64,000 bases of DNA from Planctomycetota bacterium (GCA_029259715.1 JAJDEP010000010.1:1-64000), one strand, 5' to 3'; counted from the stretch's first letter, positions 34,639-44,624 are shown. Notes: generated by a model from the sequence alone, not told the origin. Made by a program: numbers and translations.

Positions 34639-36066
34639 CTATGGAGCCGCCTCCTTCAGTCCAAAGACCGCCATGCATTCGGACCTCGTCATCAAGCCCC
34701 TGGAGACGAAGACCTCGACGTCGTTGCGAGCAACACGGTCGATCCACTCGAGCGAGCCGGCATTCGCATCGGCCCTCAACCGTGCGCAGTCCCGGCGGAC
34801 CCGCTCGTGCCGCCCTTGGTTCATCAGGGCAGACAGACGGTTGTAACGAGGCAACAAACTGCACGAGTGTCCTTTGGGTGCCGTCAACGAGGCCTGTTCA
34901 GCGATCGATACGGCCTCCTCGAAGTGCCCATGCTGAAGATGTGTGCGACTCAGGTTCGTCAGGGCAAGGCACTGCACGATGCGATTGCGCATGCCGCGCA
35001 TGTGGCTGTGCAGGAATCTCACCATTCCCCGATATCCGAATTCACGAGCGTCCGCCACGCTTCTCGCGATCACGAATCGGTTCGAGTCGCCTTCCAGCAC
35101 TCTCAGGGTTTCCAGCGATTCCACGACCGACTGGGGCCTGTCCATTCCCTTGCTCTTGCCGAACACGACCGCCGTCCGGCCCGGAATGCCGCCGCGCGAC
35201 GGCGTCTCGGACAAAACATCATCGAATTGGCGCAAGGACTCGGACACGGGGAGGGGAGCGTGAGTCGCCCAGAGCCGCCAACCGGACGTCGGCTCGCTCG
35301 ACCTCTGCGACTTGGCGACCTGATACGTCATGTCGGCCAACCGCCGTCGGGTGTCGCTCACTTCCAGCGCGTCCTGGACTCTATGGATGAACCGGTCGCG
35401 CGCGCGCTTGACGATCATGCCGCCCTGGTTCGCCGACAGACCGATGGATCGGGCGACCTCCTTGCAGGTGAGCTGGTCGACGTAGCGCATGAGCAGGCTC
35501 TCCCGGTCCCGTGAACGCAGGAGTCGCATCCCGTCGCCTGCGACGGACAGCAGGATCGCCCAGGTCTTCATGATGGCGACTTCGTCCGTCGCCTCGGCAT
35601 TCACACGCCAGGGATCACCGACGGGTGCGAGGGCATCCTGGAATTCCTGATGGCGCCCGCGCAGGCGGGTCTCCGTGCGCAGGTGCCGCATCGCGTCGTT
35701 GCGCATGGTCGTCCGGGCGAGGGCGAACAGGCTGCGGATCCGGGTCGTCGAGCAGATCTTCCCCTCCACCAACTTGATGAAGAAAGACGAGACGAGATCA
35801 TCCGCGTGGAGCGGCGGCTTGAGTTGCCGCTGGACGGATTCCGCGATGGCAGTCAGGTCTTCGTGGACGGCCCGGAAGACGCGAGCCGCCCAATCCGGAT
35901 GGCCGGTCCGGTTGTAGGCCTCGGTCCAGCGGGCGGCGAGGTGGTCGCGCTCGACGGAGCCCAACTCGGAGATGTCGACCACGTTCTCGATCGGCCCCGG
36001 ATGTGAACGTTCCGGAAGCGAACGTTCTAGCAGCGATCCGTCCGGCAGATGGGAAATCGATGACAC
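34639..36066 (-). CDS. ECF sigma factor with long C-terminal helical extension
   Basis: A 475-residue protein. Residues 60-150 resemble sigma region 2 (HADDLVSSFFIKLVEGKI, IRSLFALARTTMRNDAMRHLRTETR), and residues 190-235 resemble region 4 (RESLLMRYVDQLTCKEVARSIGLSANQGGMIVKRARDRFIHRV). About 230 further residues follow, of which 340-470 are TPR-like helices (VQCLALTNLSRTHLQHGHFEEAVSIAEQASL). Sigma factors with such tails exist in Planctomycetes and Actinobacteria, where the extension takes the place of a separate anti-sigma factor. No partner gene is adjacent. It probably controls the divergent propeller gene or its own cluster; that is inference. Confidence 0.78.
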   Translation of the reverse strand: MSSISHLPDGSLLERSLPERSHPGPIENVVDISELGSVERDHLAARWTEAYNRTGHPDWAARVFRAVHEDLTAIAESVQRQLKPPLHADDLVSSFFIKLVEGKICSTTRIRSLFALARTTMRNDAMRHLRTETRLRGRHQEFQDALAPVGDPWRVNAEATDEVAIMKTWAILLSVAGDGMRLLRSRDRESLLMRYVDQLTCKEVARSIGLSANQGGMIVKRARDRFIHRVQDALEVSDTRRRLADMTYQVAKSQRSSEPTSGWRLWATHAPLPVSESLRQFDDVLSETPSRGGIPGRTAVVFGKSKGMDRPQSVVESLETLRVLEGDSNRFVIARSVADAREFGYRGMVRFLHSHMRGMRNRIVQCLALTNLSRTHLQHGHFEEAVSIAEQASLTAPKGHSCSLLPRYNRLSALMNQGRHERVRRDCARLRADANAGSLEWIDRVARNDVEVFVSRGLMTRSECMAVFGLKEAAP

Positions 36067-36289
36067 GAGAGGATCCGGAGAGTGGGCAAGAGAGGCAGAT
36101 CCCCCTCAATGACACCGCCGCCCCTACGAGATCACAGCGTAATCGGTGTCGTTCTGCGAACAGTTGGAGTGCTCGACCGAGCGGCTCGAGGCCCCCGTCC
36201 GCAGCGCTCATATTCGCGTCGCAAACCCGCCATCGCACCTGGATCCCGCAGATCGGGCTCCCCTGATACGATCCGAGAATCCTGGGCCG
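36067..36289. other. Divergent promoter region
   Basis: This region lies between the sigma-TPR gene and the first propeller gene. It holds an inverted repeat GACACCG (36111-36117) / CGGTGTC (36144-36150), a possible operator, and a GATACGAT near 36266 that could serve as a -10 element for the plus gene. No gene or RNA is recognised. Confidence 0.4.
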
Positions 36290-36337
36290 GGCAGTCCGGA
36301 TGGCCGTCTTTGAGGGCAATTCGAGACGGGGACTGCC
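36290..36337 (+). promoter_or_regulatory. Leader hairpin upstream of propeller/di-haem gene
   Basis: GGCAGTCC 36290-36297 pairs with GGACTGCC 36330-36337, and CCGTCT 36304-36309 pairs with AGACGG 36324-36329. This gives 14 base pairs interrupted only by a 6-nt bulge on one side, with a 14-nt loop. It ends 31 nt before ATG 36369. An upstream ATG at 36300 lies inside the stem, which argues against its use. Possible mRNA-stability or translation element. Confidence 0.5.
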
Positions 36338-36368
36338 AGTCCATTCCCCTGACCGCGGGACCCGTCGA

Positions 36369-39300
36369 ATGATGCTGCGTCTCCTGTCCGCCGCGCCTGT
36401 CCTCGCCCTGTCTCTCGCCGTTCTTGCGGCCTTCACGGCCCTGGCCGCCGCACCGGCCGCCGCCCAGCAAGGCGTGATCTCGGCGGCCACCTCGCCCTTC
36501 CCCAACTTCGAATCGGGACCGACGCACCCGCTGCTGCTCTCCGAGGACGGGCTGCTGCTGTGCGTGCTCAACACCCCCGACAACCGTCTCGAGGTCTACA
36601 CCACCGGCGTCACCGGCCCGGCGGGCGGCAAGCTCAACCTCGTGGCCTCCTTCTTCACCGGGCTCGAGCCGGTCTCGCTGACCCGCCACCCCGACGACCC
36701 CAACGTGCTCTTCGTGGCCAACCTGCTGAGCGACACCGTGGCCGTGGTCGACCTCGGCACCCGCCGCGTGCGCACCATCGTCGACGTGGGCGACGAGCCC
36801 CAGGACGTCGTCGTGGCCGGCGGCAAGGTGTTCGTCGCCACGGCGCGGGCCCCGCTGGCCCCGGGACTGATCGAGCCGGGCGAACAGCTCGAGAACGCCG
36901 TGGTCGTGTTCGACGCCGCGGCGCCCCACGACGTGCTGGCGCGCATCCCGCTCAGCGCGCACAAGCCTCGGGCCCTCGCGGTGTCCGGCGACCGCGTGTG
37001 GGTCGTGCCGCAGAACTCGGGCAACGGCACCGCCACCCTCGACCAGGTGCAGACCGACAACATGGGCCTCGAGCAGCTCGACATCGACGCCTTCGACCCG
37101 GCGTTCGACGTCAACCCGGGCCTGCTGGCGCCGGAGTTCTCGGTCCAGCCCTACGTCAACTTCAACTTCCTCGTGCCCAACAACGGATGGATCGTGCCGC
37201 AAACCGGGCGCATCGCCTTCTGGTGGGAATTCCCGGCCAAGCTGCCCAACCTCGTCGACCACGACCTCTTCGCCATCGACGTCGAGACCCTCGCGCTGCT
37301 GGGCACGCCGGTGAGCGGGGTCGGCACGACGCTGCTGTCCGTCGAGGTCGACCCGTTCAGCCGCGACCTGTGGATCGCCAACACCGACGCCCGCAACCGC
37401 ACGCGCTTCGAGCCGTCCCTCACCGGTTCGGCCTTCGACAATCGCGTGACCCTCGTCGCGCCGGAGGCCATCGGGGGCGGGAGCGACGGCGACGCCGTGC
37501 GACACCTGTCGCTGGCGCCGCCCTTCACCCAGCAGCACCACGCGCAGCCCGCCCCCATCGCCTTCTACGACGGCGCCTTCGGACGACGCGCCTACGTCGC
37601 CGCCCTGGGCACCGCCAGCGTGGTCGTCATCGACCGCGATGCCGAGGCGGTCCTCGACGAGGTCGCCGTGGGTGCCGTGCCCGTGGGCCTCGCCGTCGAC
37701 TCGGTGCACGACCGCTTCTACGTGCTCAGCCGCGTGGAGAAGCAGGTCACGGCCTACTCCATCGGCGCCGACCACCGCCGGGTGGGACAACCCAAGGCTC
37801 TTGCCTACGACCCCGAGCCGCCGGCCGTCGACGTCGGTCGCATCCACCTCTACGACGCCCGCACCCCGAGCGGCGCCGGCACGGGCAACATGTCGTGCGC
37901 GAGCTGCCACGTCTTCGGCCACGGCGACGTCCTGGCCTGGGACCTCGGCAATCCCGCCGGCGGTCTGGGCTGGGCCTTCCCCGACATGCAGACCGGCGTC
38001 CTCGGGAACGACGGCCTACCGGCCACCGACCCCGACAACTTCATGACCCACCCCCTGAAGGGCCCCATGGTCACGCAGTCGCTGCGCGGGTTGGGCGAGG
38101 TGAACGGGCCGCCGTTGCACTGGCGCGGCGATCGGCGCTTCTTCCAGATGTTCCGCGGCGCGTTCGAGGGGTTGCTGGGCGGCACCGGCATCAGCCCCAC
38201 CGAGATGCAGGCCTATGCGGGCTTCGTGCGGTCGATGGTGTTCCCGCCCAATCCCTACCAGCCCAAGGACCGCCGTTACGTCGACGCGGCCGGACGCGGC
38301 GTCGACCTCTTCGGCCTCAACCCCGAGGTCCCGGGCAAGGTCTACAACAACCTCGTGCCCGGCAATCCCACCTGCATCGATTGCCACAAGGCGGACTTCG
38401 TCGGCGAGACCGACTTCAGCGGCGCCCAGGCCACGATCAACTTCGACGCCGAGACACAGCTGTTCAACACGCCGACGCTGCGGGGCGCCTACGAGAAGCA
38501 GTTCCGCCACCTGACCGGCTTCGGTCTCGTGCACGACGGCACCATCGGCACCGTCGCCGACTTCCTCGACGCGTCCCTCGGCGGCATGGAGGCCTTCCCC
38601 AACCTCAACGACACCGACCGGGCCGATCTCACGGCGCTCGTGCTCGCCTGGGACTCGGGACTCGCGCCCCTCGTGGGCGGACAGTTCGCCGGCGATGCGG
38701 GCAACGTGGCGGGCCTCACCTCGTGGCTGGCCCTCGCCCGCGCCCAGGCCGCCCCCGGCGTCGACGACCTCGACGTGGTGGGCAAGGCACACCTCAATGC
38801 CGGCCCGCTCTCCGGCATTGAGATCGGACTGCTCTGGCTGCCCGACGGCAACGACGAGACCGCTGGCAACGCTGGCGCCGCAGGCCGTGCCGGACAGTGG
38901 CTCGCGGACTTCGACGTCACCGTCGACGACGCGACCCTGTTGACGGCCATCGAGCAAGGCGCCGTGGATGTGCTCTTCACCGCCGTCCCGCCGGGACAGG
39001 GCCGGCGACTGGGCATTGATCGCGACGAGGACGGCCTGCTCGACGGCGTCGAACGCGGCATCGGCACCCGGGGCTTCGATCCCGACAGCGATGACGACGG
39101 CTTCGGCGACGGGCGCGAGGTCGTCGACGGCACCGACCCCCTCGACGCGGCGGATCAGCCCGGCCCGGACGGCGTGCCCCCCACCGTCGTCGAGGTGCTC
39201 GTGACCGACGCCTTCGCCGACACGGCCGGCCTGCGCGTCGTCCTCGATCGGCCCGGCACCCTCGAGGTCGCCGTCTCGCCGAGCAGCAATGGCGCCCCGC

Positions 39301-39830
39301 TGATCTTCGCCGACCCGTCTCTGCGGGCCGTGCACGACCTGGTCCTCTCGGGCCTGCCCGCCGGGGCCGACCTCGACGTGGCCGTCACAGCCACCGATGC
39401 CGACGGCGAGCAGGGCGTGGGCGGCGCCAGCTTCCCCACGGCCCCGCCGCTGATCCACGTCACCTCCGTCGAGATGTCCGTCGTGACCTCCGAGCCGTGG
39501 AAGCTGCGGGCCACGGTGCGGGTCGCCGATCACGAGGGTCAGCCGGTGGCGGGTCTGCGGGTGCGCGGCGTCTGGACCGGCGACACGGGCACCACCTTCT
39601 GGTTCCCCGCCCGCACCACCAACGCCGGCGGGGCCGCCTTCTTCACCACGGACACTTTCACGCCCGGCGGCCCCACCACCGTGGGCTTCAGCGTGGCCTA
39701 CCTCGGCGAGGACTCCGACACCGCCGACCCCTTCTATGTGGGCGAGGGCGGCGACGACATGGCCGACCAGACGTTCTTCTACAACCAGTCGGCCAACGCC
39801 GCGAACTACGACACCTTCTCCATCCCGTAG
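36369..39830 (+). CDS. Secreted beta-propeller / di-haem cytochrome c protein, copy 1
   Basis: A 1,153-residue exported protein. The signal ends in AAPAAAQQ. Residues 40-490 form a YncE-like seven-bladed propeller (LLLSEDGLLLCVLNTPDNRLEVY, VLFVANLLSDTVAVVDLGTRRVRTI, VGAVPVGLAVDSVHDRFYVLSR). A cytochrome c peroxidase-like di-haem part follows: C510-x-x-C513-H514 and C669-x-x-C672-H673. A calcium-binding thrombospondin-type-3/dockerin-like segment lies near 890 (DRDEDGLLDGVE, DPDSDDDGFGDGREV), and the C-terminus has Ig-like beta domains. A periplasmic or surface redox role is inferred from the haems; the substrate is unknown. It is a tandem paralogue of the next gene. Confidence 0.8.
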   Translation: MMLRLLSAAPVLALSLAVLAAFTALAAAPAAAQQGVISAATSPFPNFESGPTHPLLLSEDGLLLCVLNTPDNRLEVYTTGVTGPAGGKLNLVASFFTGLEPVSLTRHPDDPNVLFVANLLSDTVAVVDLGTRRVRTIVDVGDEPQDVVVAGGKVFVATARAPLAPGLIEPGEQLENAVVVFDAAAPHDVLARIPLSAHKPRALAVSGDRVWVVPQNSGNGTATLDQVQTDNMGLEQLDIDAFDPAFDVNPGLLAPEFSVQPYVNFNFLVPNNGWIVPQTGRIAFWWEFPAKLPNLVDHDLFAIDVETLALLGTPVSGVGTTLLSVEVDPFSRDLWIANTDARNRTRFEPSLTGSAFDNRVTLVAPEAIGGGSDGDAVRHLSLAPPFTQQHHAQPAPIAFYDGAFGRRAYVAALGTASVVVIDRDAEAVLDEVAVGAVPVGLAVDSVHDRFYVLSRVEKQVTAYSIGADHRRVGQPKALAYDPEPPAVDVGRIHLYDARTPSGAGTGNMSCASCHVFGHGDVLAWDLGNPAGGLGWAFPDMQTGVLGNDGLPATDPDNFMTHPLKGPMVTQSLRGLGEVNGPPLHWRGDRRFFQMFRGAFEGLLGGTGISPTEMQAYAGFVRSMVFPPNPYQPKDRRYVDAAGRGVDLFGLNPEVPGKVYNNLVPGNPTCIDCHKADFVGETDFSGAQATINFDAETQLFNTPTLRGAYEKQFRHLTGFGLVHDGTIGTVADFLDASLGGMEAFPNLNDTDRADLTALVLAWDSGLAPLVGGQFAGDAGNVAGLTSWLALARAQAAPGVDDLDVVGKAHLNAGPLSGIEIGLLWLPDGNDETAGNAGAAGRAGQWLADFDVTVDDATLLTAIEQGAVDVLFTAVPPGQGRRLGIDRDEDGLLDGVERGIGTRGFDPDSDDDGFGDGREVVDGTDPLDAADQPGPDGVPPTVVEVLVTDAFADTAGLRVVLDRPGTLEVAVSPSSNGAPLIFADPSLRAVHDLVLSGLPAGADLDVAVTATDADGEQGVGGASFPTAPPLIHVTSVEMSVVTSEPWKLRATVRVADHEGQPVAGLRVRGVWTGDTGTTFWFPARTTNAGGAAFFTTDTFTPGGPTTVGFSVAYLGEDSDTADPFYVGEGGDDMADQTFFYNQSANAANYDTFSIP

Positions 39831-40044
39831 GCGGACACCTCGCGGCGGTGCGCTCACGCCGGCCGTTGAAACTCCTCGCCCCGATTCGTGCCCGGGCCGC
39901 TACCCTGTGGAGGAATTCGGGACAAGCAGAACCGGGCTGCACCGTCCGGCGATGTCCGCGCGAGATCCGGGCAGGGCTCGCAGGGGCATGTCGGACGACG
40001 ATCGCGCGAGCGGTGCCTCAACACATACACATGGGAGAACACAC

Positions 40045-43000
40045 ATGGGTTGCTTCGCCGTGACACTGCGCGCCGCCGTCCTGGCCTGCATGTCCGCCTC
40101 CCTGCTCGCCGCCGGCGACGAGGTCGTCTCCATGGCGATCGCGCCCTTCGCCAACTTCGAGTCGGACCCGGTGCGCCCGCTGCTGTTGTCGCCCGACGGC
40201 GCGGTGCTCTACGCGCTGAACACCCCCGACCACCGGCTCGAGATTTACACCACCGACCCGACGGGCATGCAGCCGCCGAGTTACGTCGCCTCGGTGTTCA
40301 CCGGACTCGACCCCGTCTCCATGGCGCTGCACCCCGGCAACGCCGGACGGCTGTTCGTGGTCAACAAGCTCTCCGACTCGGTGTCGGTGGTCGACCTCGC
40401 GCGCCTGCAGGTGGTCGCCACCATTGACGTGGGTGACGAGCCGGCCGACGTGGTGGTCGCCGCCGGCAAGCTGTTCGTCACCACCGCGCGCTCATCGAGC
40501 GGGTCGAGCCTGCTCTCGCCCGGCCCCTTCGTCGACAACGCGGTGGTGGTGGTGCAGGCCGACGCCCCCTACGCAGTGCTCGACCGCATCGAGGTCGAGG
40601 GTCACCGGCCTCGGTCGCTCGCCGTCAGCGGCGGACAGGTCTTCGTGGTGCCGCTCAATTCCGGCAATCACACCACCGCCCTCTCGGTGCAGCAGGCGCT
40701 GGACCTCTCCTTCGCTCCCCTCGACATGGACTTCCTCGAGGACCCGTTCCTGTTCAACCCGGCCTTCCTGACGCCGGGCCTGTCGAACGTCCCCTTCGCG
40801 CTGAACATCTTCCAGGTGAACGGGTGGCTCCCGCCAGTCTCCTCGCGCATCTTCTTCGATTGGGAATTGGGCGCGGCCTTCGCACCGCAGCTGCCCGACA
40901 ACGACATGTTCGTCATCGATGCGGCGAGCGCCACGCTGCTGCCGACCGTCGCGCACGGCGTGGGCACCACGCTGTTGGCCCTGGCCGCACGCCCCGGCAC
41001 GGACGAGCTCTGGGTCGCCGGCACCGACGCCGACAACCGGACCCGCTTCGAGCGGCGGCTCACCGGGCGCTCCGTCGAGAACCGGATCACCGTGGTGGGC
41101 ACCGATGGGACCGTGCGCACCATCCACCCCCTGGCGCCGCCCCACACCACCCGCCAGCACGCGCAGCCGGCGGCCCTGGCCTTCGCCTCGACGCCCACGG
41201 GCGACCTCGCCTTCGTGGGCTCGCTGGGCAGCAGCCGCGTGCTGGTCCTCGACGCGGACACGTTGGCGGAGGTCGCCGAGATCCCCACGCCCATGCTGCC
41301 GCTCGGCCTCGCCGTCGACGAGGATGCCGGCCTGCTCTACATCCTCAGTCGCGGCGCCAAGAACATCTCGGCCCACTTGATCGCCTCCGGGTTCCCCCGC
41401 GTCGAGCGGCCGGTGGACTTCGCCTACGACCCCGAACCGGTCGCCGTGAACCGCGGACGCCGCCTCATGTACGACGCCCGCACGGAGACCGGCGTCGGCA
41501 ACGGCAACTCCTCCTGCGCCACCTGCCACATCTTCGGTGACGACGACCAGCTCGCCTGGGACCTCGGCGATCCCGAGGGCGGCCTGGGCTGGTTCTACAC
41601 CGACACCATGGGCACGGCCGCCGAAGGCCTGCCGGTGGCCGATCCGACCATCAACATGACGCATCCCCTCAAGGGCGCCATGACCACCCAGACCCTGCGC
41701 GGCCTGACCTCCCCGCAGGGGAAGGCCAACCCCCTGCACTGGCGTGGCGACCGCCGTTTCGTGCAGCAGTTCCGCGGAGCGTTCGTCGGCTTGCTCGGCG
41801 GCACCGGCATCACGGCCGCCGAGATGCAGGAGCTCGCGGCCTTCGTGCGCACCCTGGCGTCGCCCCCCAATCCCTTCCAGGACCGTGACCGCCTCTATCG
41901 GGGCAGCGCCCTCGCGGGTCTCGGGCTCTTCGGCCTGCATCCCGATGTCCAGCCGCTCGGCATCAAGGAGGACCAGCCCGACCTGTTCTGCATCAACTGC
42001 CACGAGGGCAACCTGCTCGACCAGACCGACTTCAGCGGGACGCGGACCGATCTGCTCTTCACCCAGACGCAGAACCTCTCGACGGGCATGCTGCGCAATC
42101 TTTACGAGAAGGAGTATCGGCACCTGACCGGCTTCGGCCTGCTGCACGACGGCACGTCCGGCAACCTGGTCGACTTCATGAACATCGTGCTGGCCCAGGG
42201 CGACGGGTTTTCGAACTTCAACGCCCAGCAACGCACCGACACCGTCCAGTTCCTCCGCCGCTGGGACACGGGCACCGCGCCCATGCTCGGCGCCCAGTTC
42301 AGCGCCGCGCAGAGCAGCGTCGCGGGGCTGTCCCCCTGGCTCGATCTGGCCGAAGAGCAGGCCCGCCCGCCCTACTCGTCCATCGACCTCATCGCCAAGG
42401 CCACCATCCTCAACGGCGTGCAGCCCTTCCGGCCGGTCGGCATCCACTACCGCCTCGACACCGGGAGCGGGACGTGGGCCTGGTCGTCGGACGTCGGTGT
42501 CTTCGTCGAGCGTTCAGCGCTGGAATCGGCCATCGGCCTCGGTCAGGCGGAGATCACCTTCACCTGCGTACCCCGGCACACGGGCCACCGGCTCGGTGTC
42601 GATCGCGACGAGGACGACGTCCTCGACGGCATCGAGTCCATCGAGGGCCTCGACCCGGCGAACCCGGACAGCGACGAGGACGGCTACGACGACGGGCTCG
42701 AGCGCCTGCTCGGCAGTAACCCCCTGGTCGCCGACGCGTCACTGCCCGCGGACACCACCGCGCCGCAGATCGGCGTGATCAAGGTCCGGGACGTGTTCGT
42801 CACCACGGCCTCGGTGCGCGTGGTCACCGATGAACCCTCCGCCATCGCGTTGACGGTGCTCGACGACAACGACGTGCTGGTCGGCACCTTCTCGTCGAAC
42901 AACCTGCGCCGGGCCCACGACCTGATCCTCAAGGACCTGCCCGCGGACACCGACCTCTCCGTCTTCGCCACGGCTCAGGACCGCAACGGCAACACGGGCT

Positions 43001-43401
43001 TCGGTCAGACCACCTTGCTGACCCAACCGCCCATGTTCCACGTCGAGAACATCACCCTCGAGGTGATCGGCGACGGCCCATTGACCGTGCTCGCCAAGGT
43101 CACCGTCCATGACCACCTCGGCCGGGCCCTGGCGGACGTCCCGGTGCGCGGTCTCTGGACGGGCCTGACGGGCGTCGACTGGTTCCCCGAGCGCCGCACC
43201 AACGCATTCGGCATCGCGGTCTTCACGGTGCCGTTCTTCCGCCCGGAGGCCCAGGCCGTGGTGACGTTCAGCCCCGCCTACATCGGCAGCGTCGATCCCC
43301 TCGACCCCTGGTTCGTCGGCATGGGCGGCGAGCGCCCGACGTTCTTCTACGACCAGCCGAGCAACACGGTGAACTTCAAGTCGGTGCTCGTGCTGCCCTA
43401 A
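40045..43401 (+). CDS. Secreted beta-propeller / di-haem cytochrome c protein, copy 2
   Basis: A 1,118-residue paralogue of the preceding protein with the same order: signal (cleavage near LLAAG), propeller (LLLSPDGAVLYALNTPDHRLEIY, LFVVNKLSDSVSVVDLARLQVV), haem sites C491-x-x-C494-H495 and C649-x-x-C652-H653, a calcium-binding segment (DRDEDDVLDGIE, NPDSDEDGYDDGLE) and C-terminal Ig-like domains. ATG 40045 has GGGAG 8 nt upstream. Its leader can also fold: GCACCG 39939-39944 with CGGTGC 40011-40016, and GTCCG 39944-39948 with CGGAC 39992-39996. The last 4 bases overlap rmuC tail to tail. Confidence 0.8.
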   Translation: MGCFAVTLRAAVLACMSASLLAAGDEVVSMAIAPFANFESDPVRPLLLSPDGAVLYALNTPDHRLEIYTTDPTGMQPPSYVASVFTGLDPVSMALHPGNAGRLFVVNKLSDSVSVVDLARLQVVATIDVGDEPADVVVAAGKLFVTTARSSSGSSLLSPGPFVDNAVVVVQADAPYAVLDRIEVEGHRPRSLAVSGGQVFVVPLNSGNHTTALSVQQALDLSFAPLDMDFLEDPFLFNPAFLTPGLSNVPFALNIFQVNGWLPPVSSRIFFDWELGAAFAPQLPDNDMFVIDAASATLLPTVAHGVGTTLLALAARPGTDELWVAGTDADNRTRFERRLTGRSVENRITVVGTDGTVRTIHPLAPPHTTRQHAQPAALAFASTPTGDLAFVGSLGSSRVLVLDADTLAEVAEIPTPMLPLGLAVDEDAGLLYILSRGAKNISAHLIASGFPRVERPVDFAYDPEPVAVNRGRRLMYDARTETGVGNGNSSCATCHIFGDDDQLAWDLGDPEGGLGWFYTDTMGTAAEGLPVADPTINMTHPLKGAMTTQTLRGLTSPQGKANPLHWRGDRRFVQQFRGAFVGLLGGTGITAAEMQELAAFVRTLASPPNPFQDRDRLYRGSALAGLGLFGLHPDVQPLGIKEDQPDLFCINCHEGNLLDQTDFSGTRTDLLFTQTQNLSTGMLRNLYEKEYRHLTGFGLLHDGTSGNLVDFMNIVLAQGDGFSNFNAQQRTDTVQFLRRWDTGTAPMLGAQFSAAQSSVAGLSPWLDLAEEQARPPYSSIDLIAKATILNGVQPFRPVGIHYRLDTGSGTWAWSSDVGVFVERSALESAIGLGQAEITFTCVPRHTGHRLGVDRDEDDVLDGIESIEGLDPANPDSDEDGYDDGLERLLGSNPLVADASLPADTTAPQIGVIKVRDVFVTTASVRVVTDEPSAIALTVLDDNDVLVGTFSSNNLRRAHDLILKDLPADTDLSVFATAQDRNGNTGFGQTTLLTQPPMFHVENITLEVIGDGPLTVLAKVTVHDHLGRALADVPVRGLWTGLTGVDWFPERRTNAFGIAVFTVPFFRPEAQAVVTFSPAYIGSVDPLDPWFVGMGGERPTFFYDQPSNTVNFKSVLVLP

Positions 43402-44624
43402 TCCGCGCTCGTGCTGCTCGTGTCGGCGCTCGCGGCTTCGCCCGTGTCATCCGCAGCGCGCGTCGCCGGCGCGGACTTGACCTCGCGCGGCAGCTGCTCG
43501 ATCCGTGCGAGGTCGGCCAGCTCCTTGTTGCCACGCGTCGGGCCTTCGAGCTCCTCGACGCGGCGACCTTGCGGCAGCACCTTCTTCTCGTAGCTGCCCA
43601 CGGCTGAGTTGTAGCTCTTGAGCGCGCCGGTCAGGCCCTTGCCGATCTTCTCGAGGTGGTCGGCAAAGCTCGTGACGCGCTTGTGGAACTCGAGCGCGAC
43701 CTCCCACACCTCCTTGGCGTGCTCGGCCTTCGTGGCGAGCGACCACATGGTCCCCGTCGTGCGCAGCAGCGCCATCAGCGTGACCGGCGTCGCGATGAGC
43801 ACGCGCTTCTCCATGGCGTCGGCCTGCAGCGTGGGGTCCGCTTCGTAGGCCGCCGAGAGGATCGGCTCTCCCGGCACGAACATGACCGTGAAGTCGACGC
43901 GGCCTCCGCTGGCCTCGTCGTAGCGCTTGCGATGCAGCTCGGTCACCCGCGCCCGCATGTCGCGGGCATGCCGCCGCTGGCACTCAGCCCGGACCGCCGG
44001 ATCGTCGGCCTCGATCGCTTCGAGATACGCGGCCATGGAGGCCTTGGCATCGACGGGGATCGTGTCGCCCTCGGGCAACCGCACGATCATGTCGGGGCGT
44101 TGGCCGTCCTGCCCCGTCTGCTGCTCGACGAAATCGCAGTACTCCGTCATGCCCGCCATCTTGACGATGTTCTTGAGGGCGATCTCGCCGAAGGAGCCGC
44201 GCGCCTGGCTGCTCCCCTTCAAGGCCACCCCGAGCGCATGACTGTGACGGCCGAGCTCGGTGGTCTGCTTCTGCAGGTCGCCGAGTTGCTGGAAGAGCTT
44301 GCCGTATTCCTGGCTGACCTGGCGGTGCATCTCCTGGTTGGTGCTCTGCAGCTTGTCGAGTCGCAGCTGGAAGGGCTTGAGCATCTCGGCGATGGCCTTC
44401 TCGCGCAGCTCGTGGTCCTGGGCGTTCTGTCGGTGCAGGTCTTCGCGCGACTCGCGGGCGAGGTCCCGCGAGACCTTGGCCGAGATCTCGTGGGTGAGGC
44501 TCCCGACCTGTTCACGCAACCGGTCCTGGTCCTGCTGCCCGCGCCGGCGCTGCTGGGCCGCGCCGATGAACATGCCCACGATCAACGCGAACACGATGGC
44601 GAGGCTGATCAGTGCGACTTCCAT
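43398..44624 (-). CDS. rmuC: DNA recombination protein RmuC
   Basis: A 408-residue protein. An N-terminal membrane anchor (residues 3-22) is followed by a long coiled coil (about 25-140; DRLREQVGSLTHEISAKVSRD and on) and the RmuC nuclease-like core (ARGSFGEIALKNIVKMAGM, RPDMIVRLPEGDTIPVDAKASMAAYLEA, FTVMFVPGEPILSAAYEADP, VLIATPVTLMALLRTTG). The family limits DNA inversions and has a PD-(D/E)xK-like fold; D/E and K residues are visible in the PDMIV...VDAKAS block. ATG 44624 is chosen by the family start. Its stop overlaps the stop of the propeller gene on the other strand. Confidence 0.93.
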   Translation of the reverse strand: MEVALISLAIVFALIVGMFIGAAQQRRRGQQDQDRLREQVGSLTHEISAKVSRDLARESREDLHRQNAQDHELREKAIAEMLKPFQLRLDKLQSTNQEMHRQVSQEYGKLFQQLGDLQKQTTELGRHSHALGVALKGSSQARGSFGEIALKNIVKMAGMTEYCDFVEQQTGQDGQRPDMIVRLPEGDTIPVDAKASMAAYLEAIEADDPAVRAECQRRHARDMRARVTELHRKRYDEASGGRVDFTVMFVPGEPILSAAYEADPTLQADAMEKRVLIATPVTLMALLRTTGTMWSLATKAEHAKEVWEVALEFHKRVTSFADHLEKIGKGLTGALKSYNSAVGSYEKKVLPQGRRVEELEGPTRGNKELADLARIEQLPREVKSAPATRAADDTGEAASADTSSTSAD

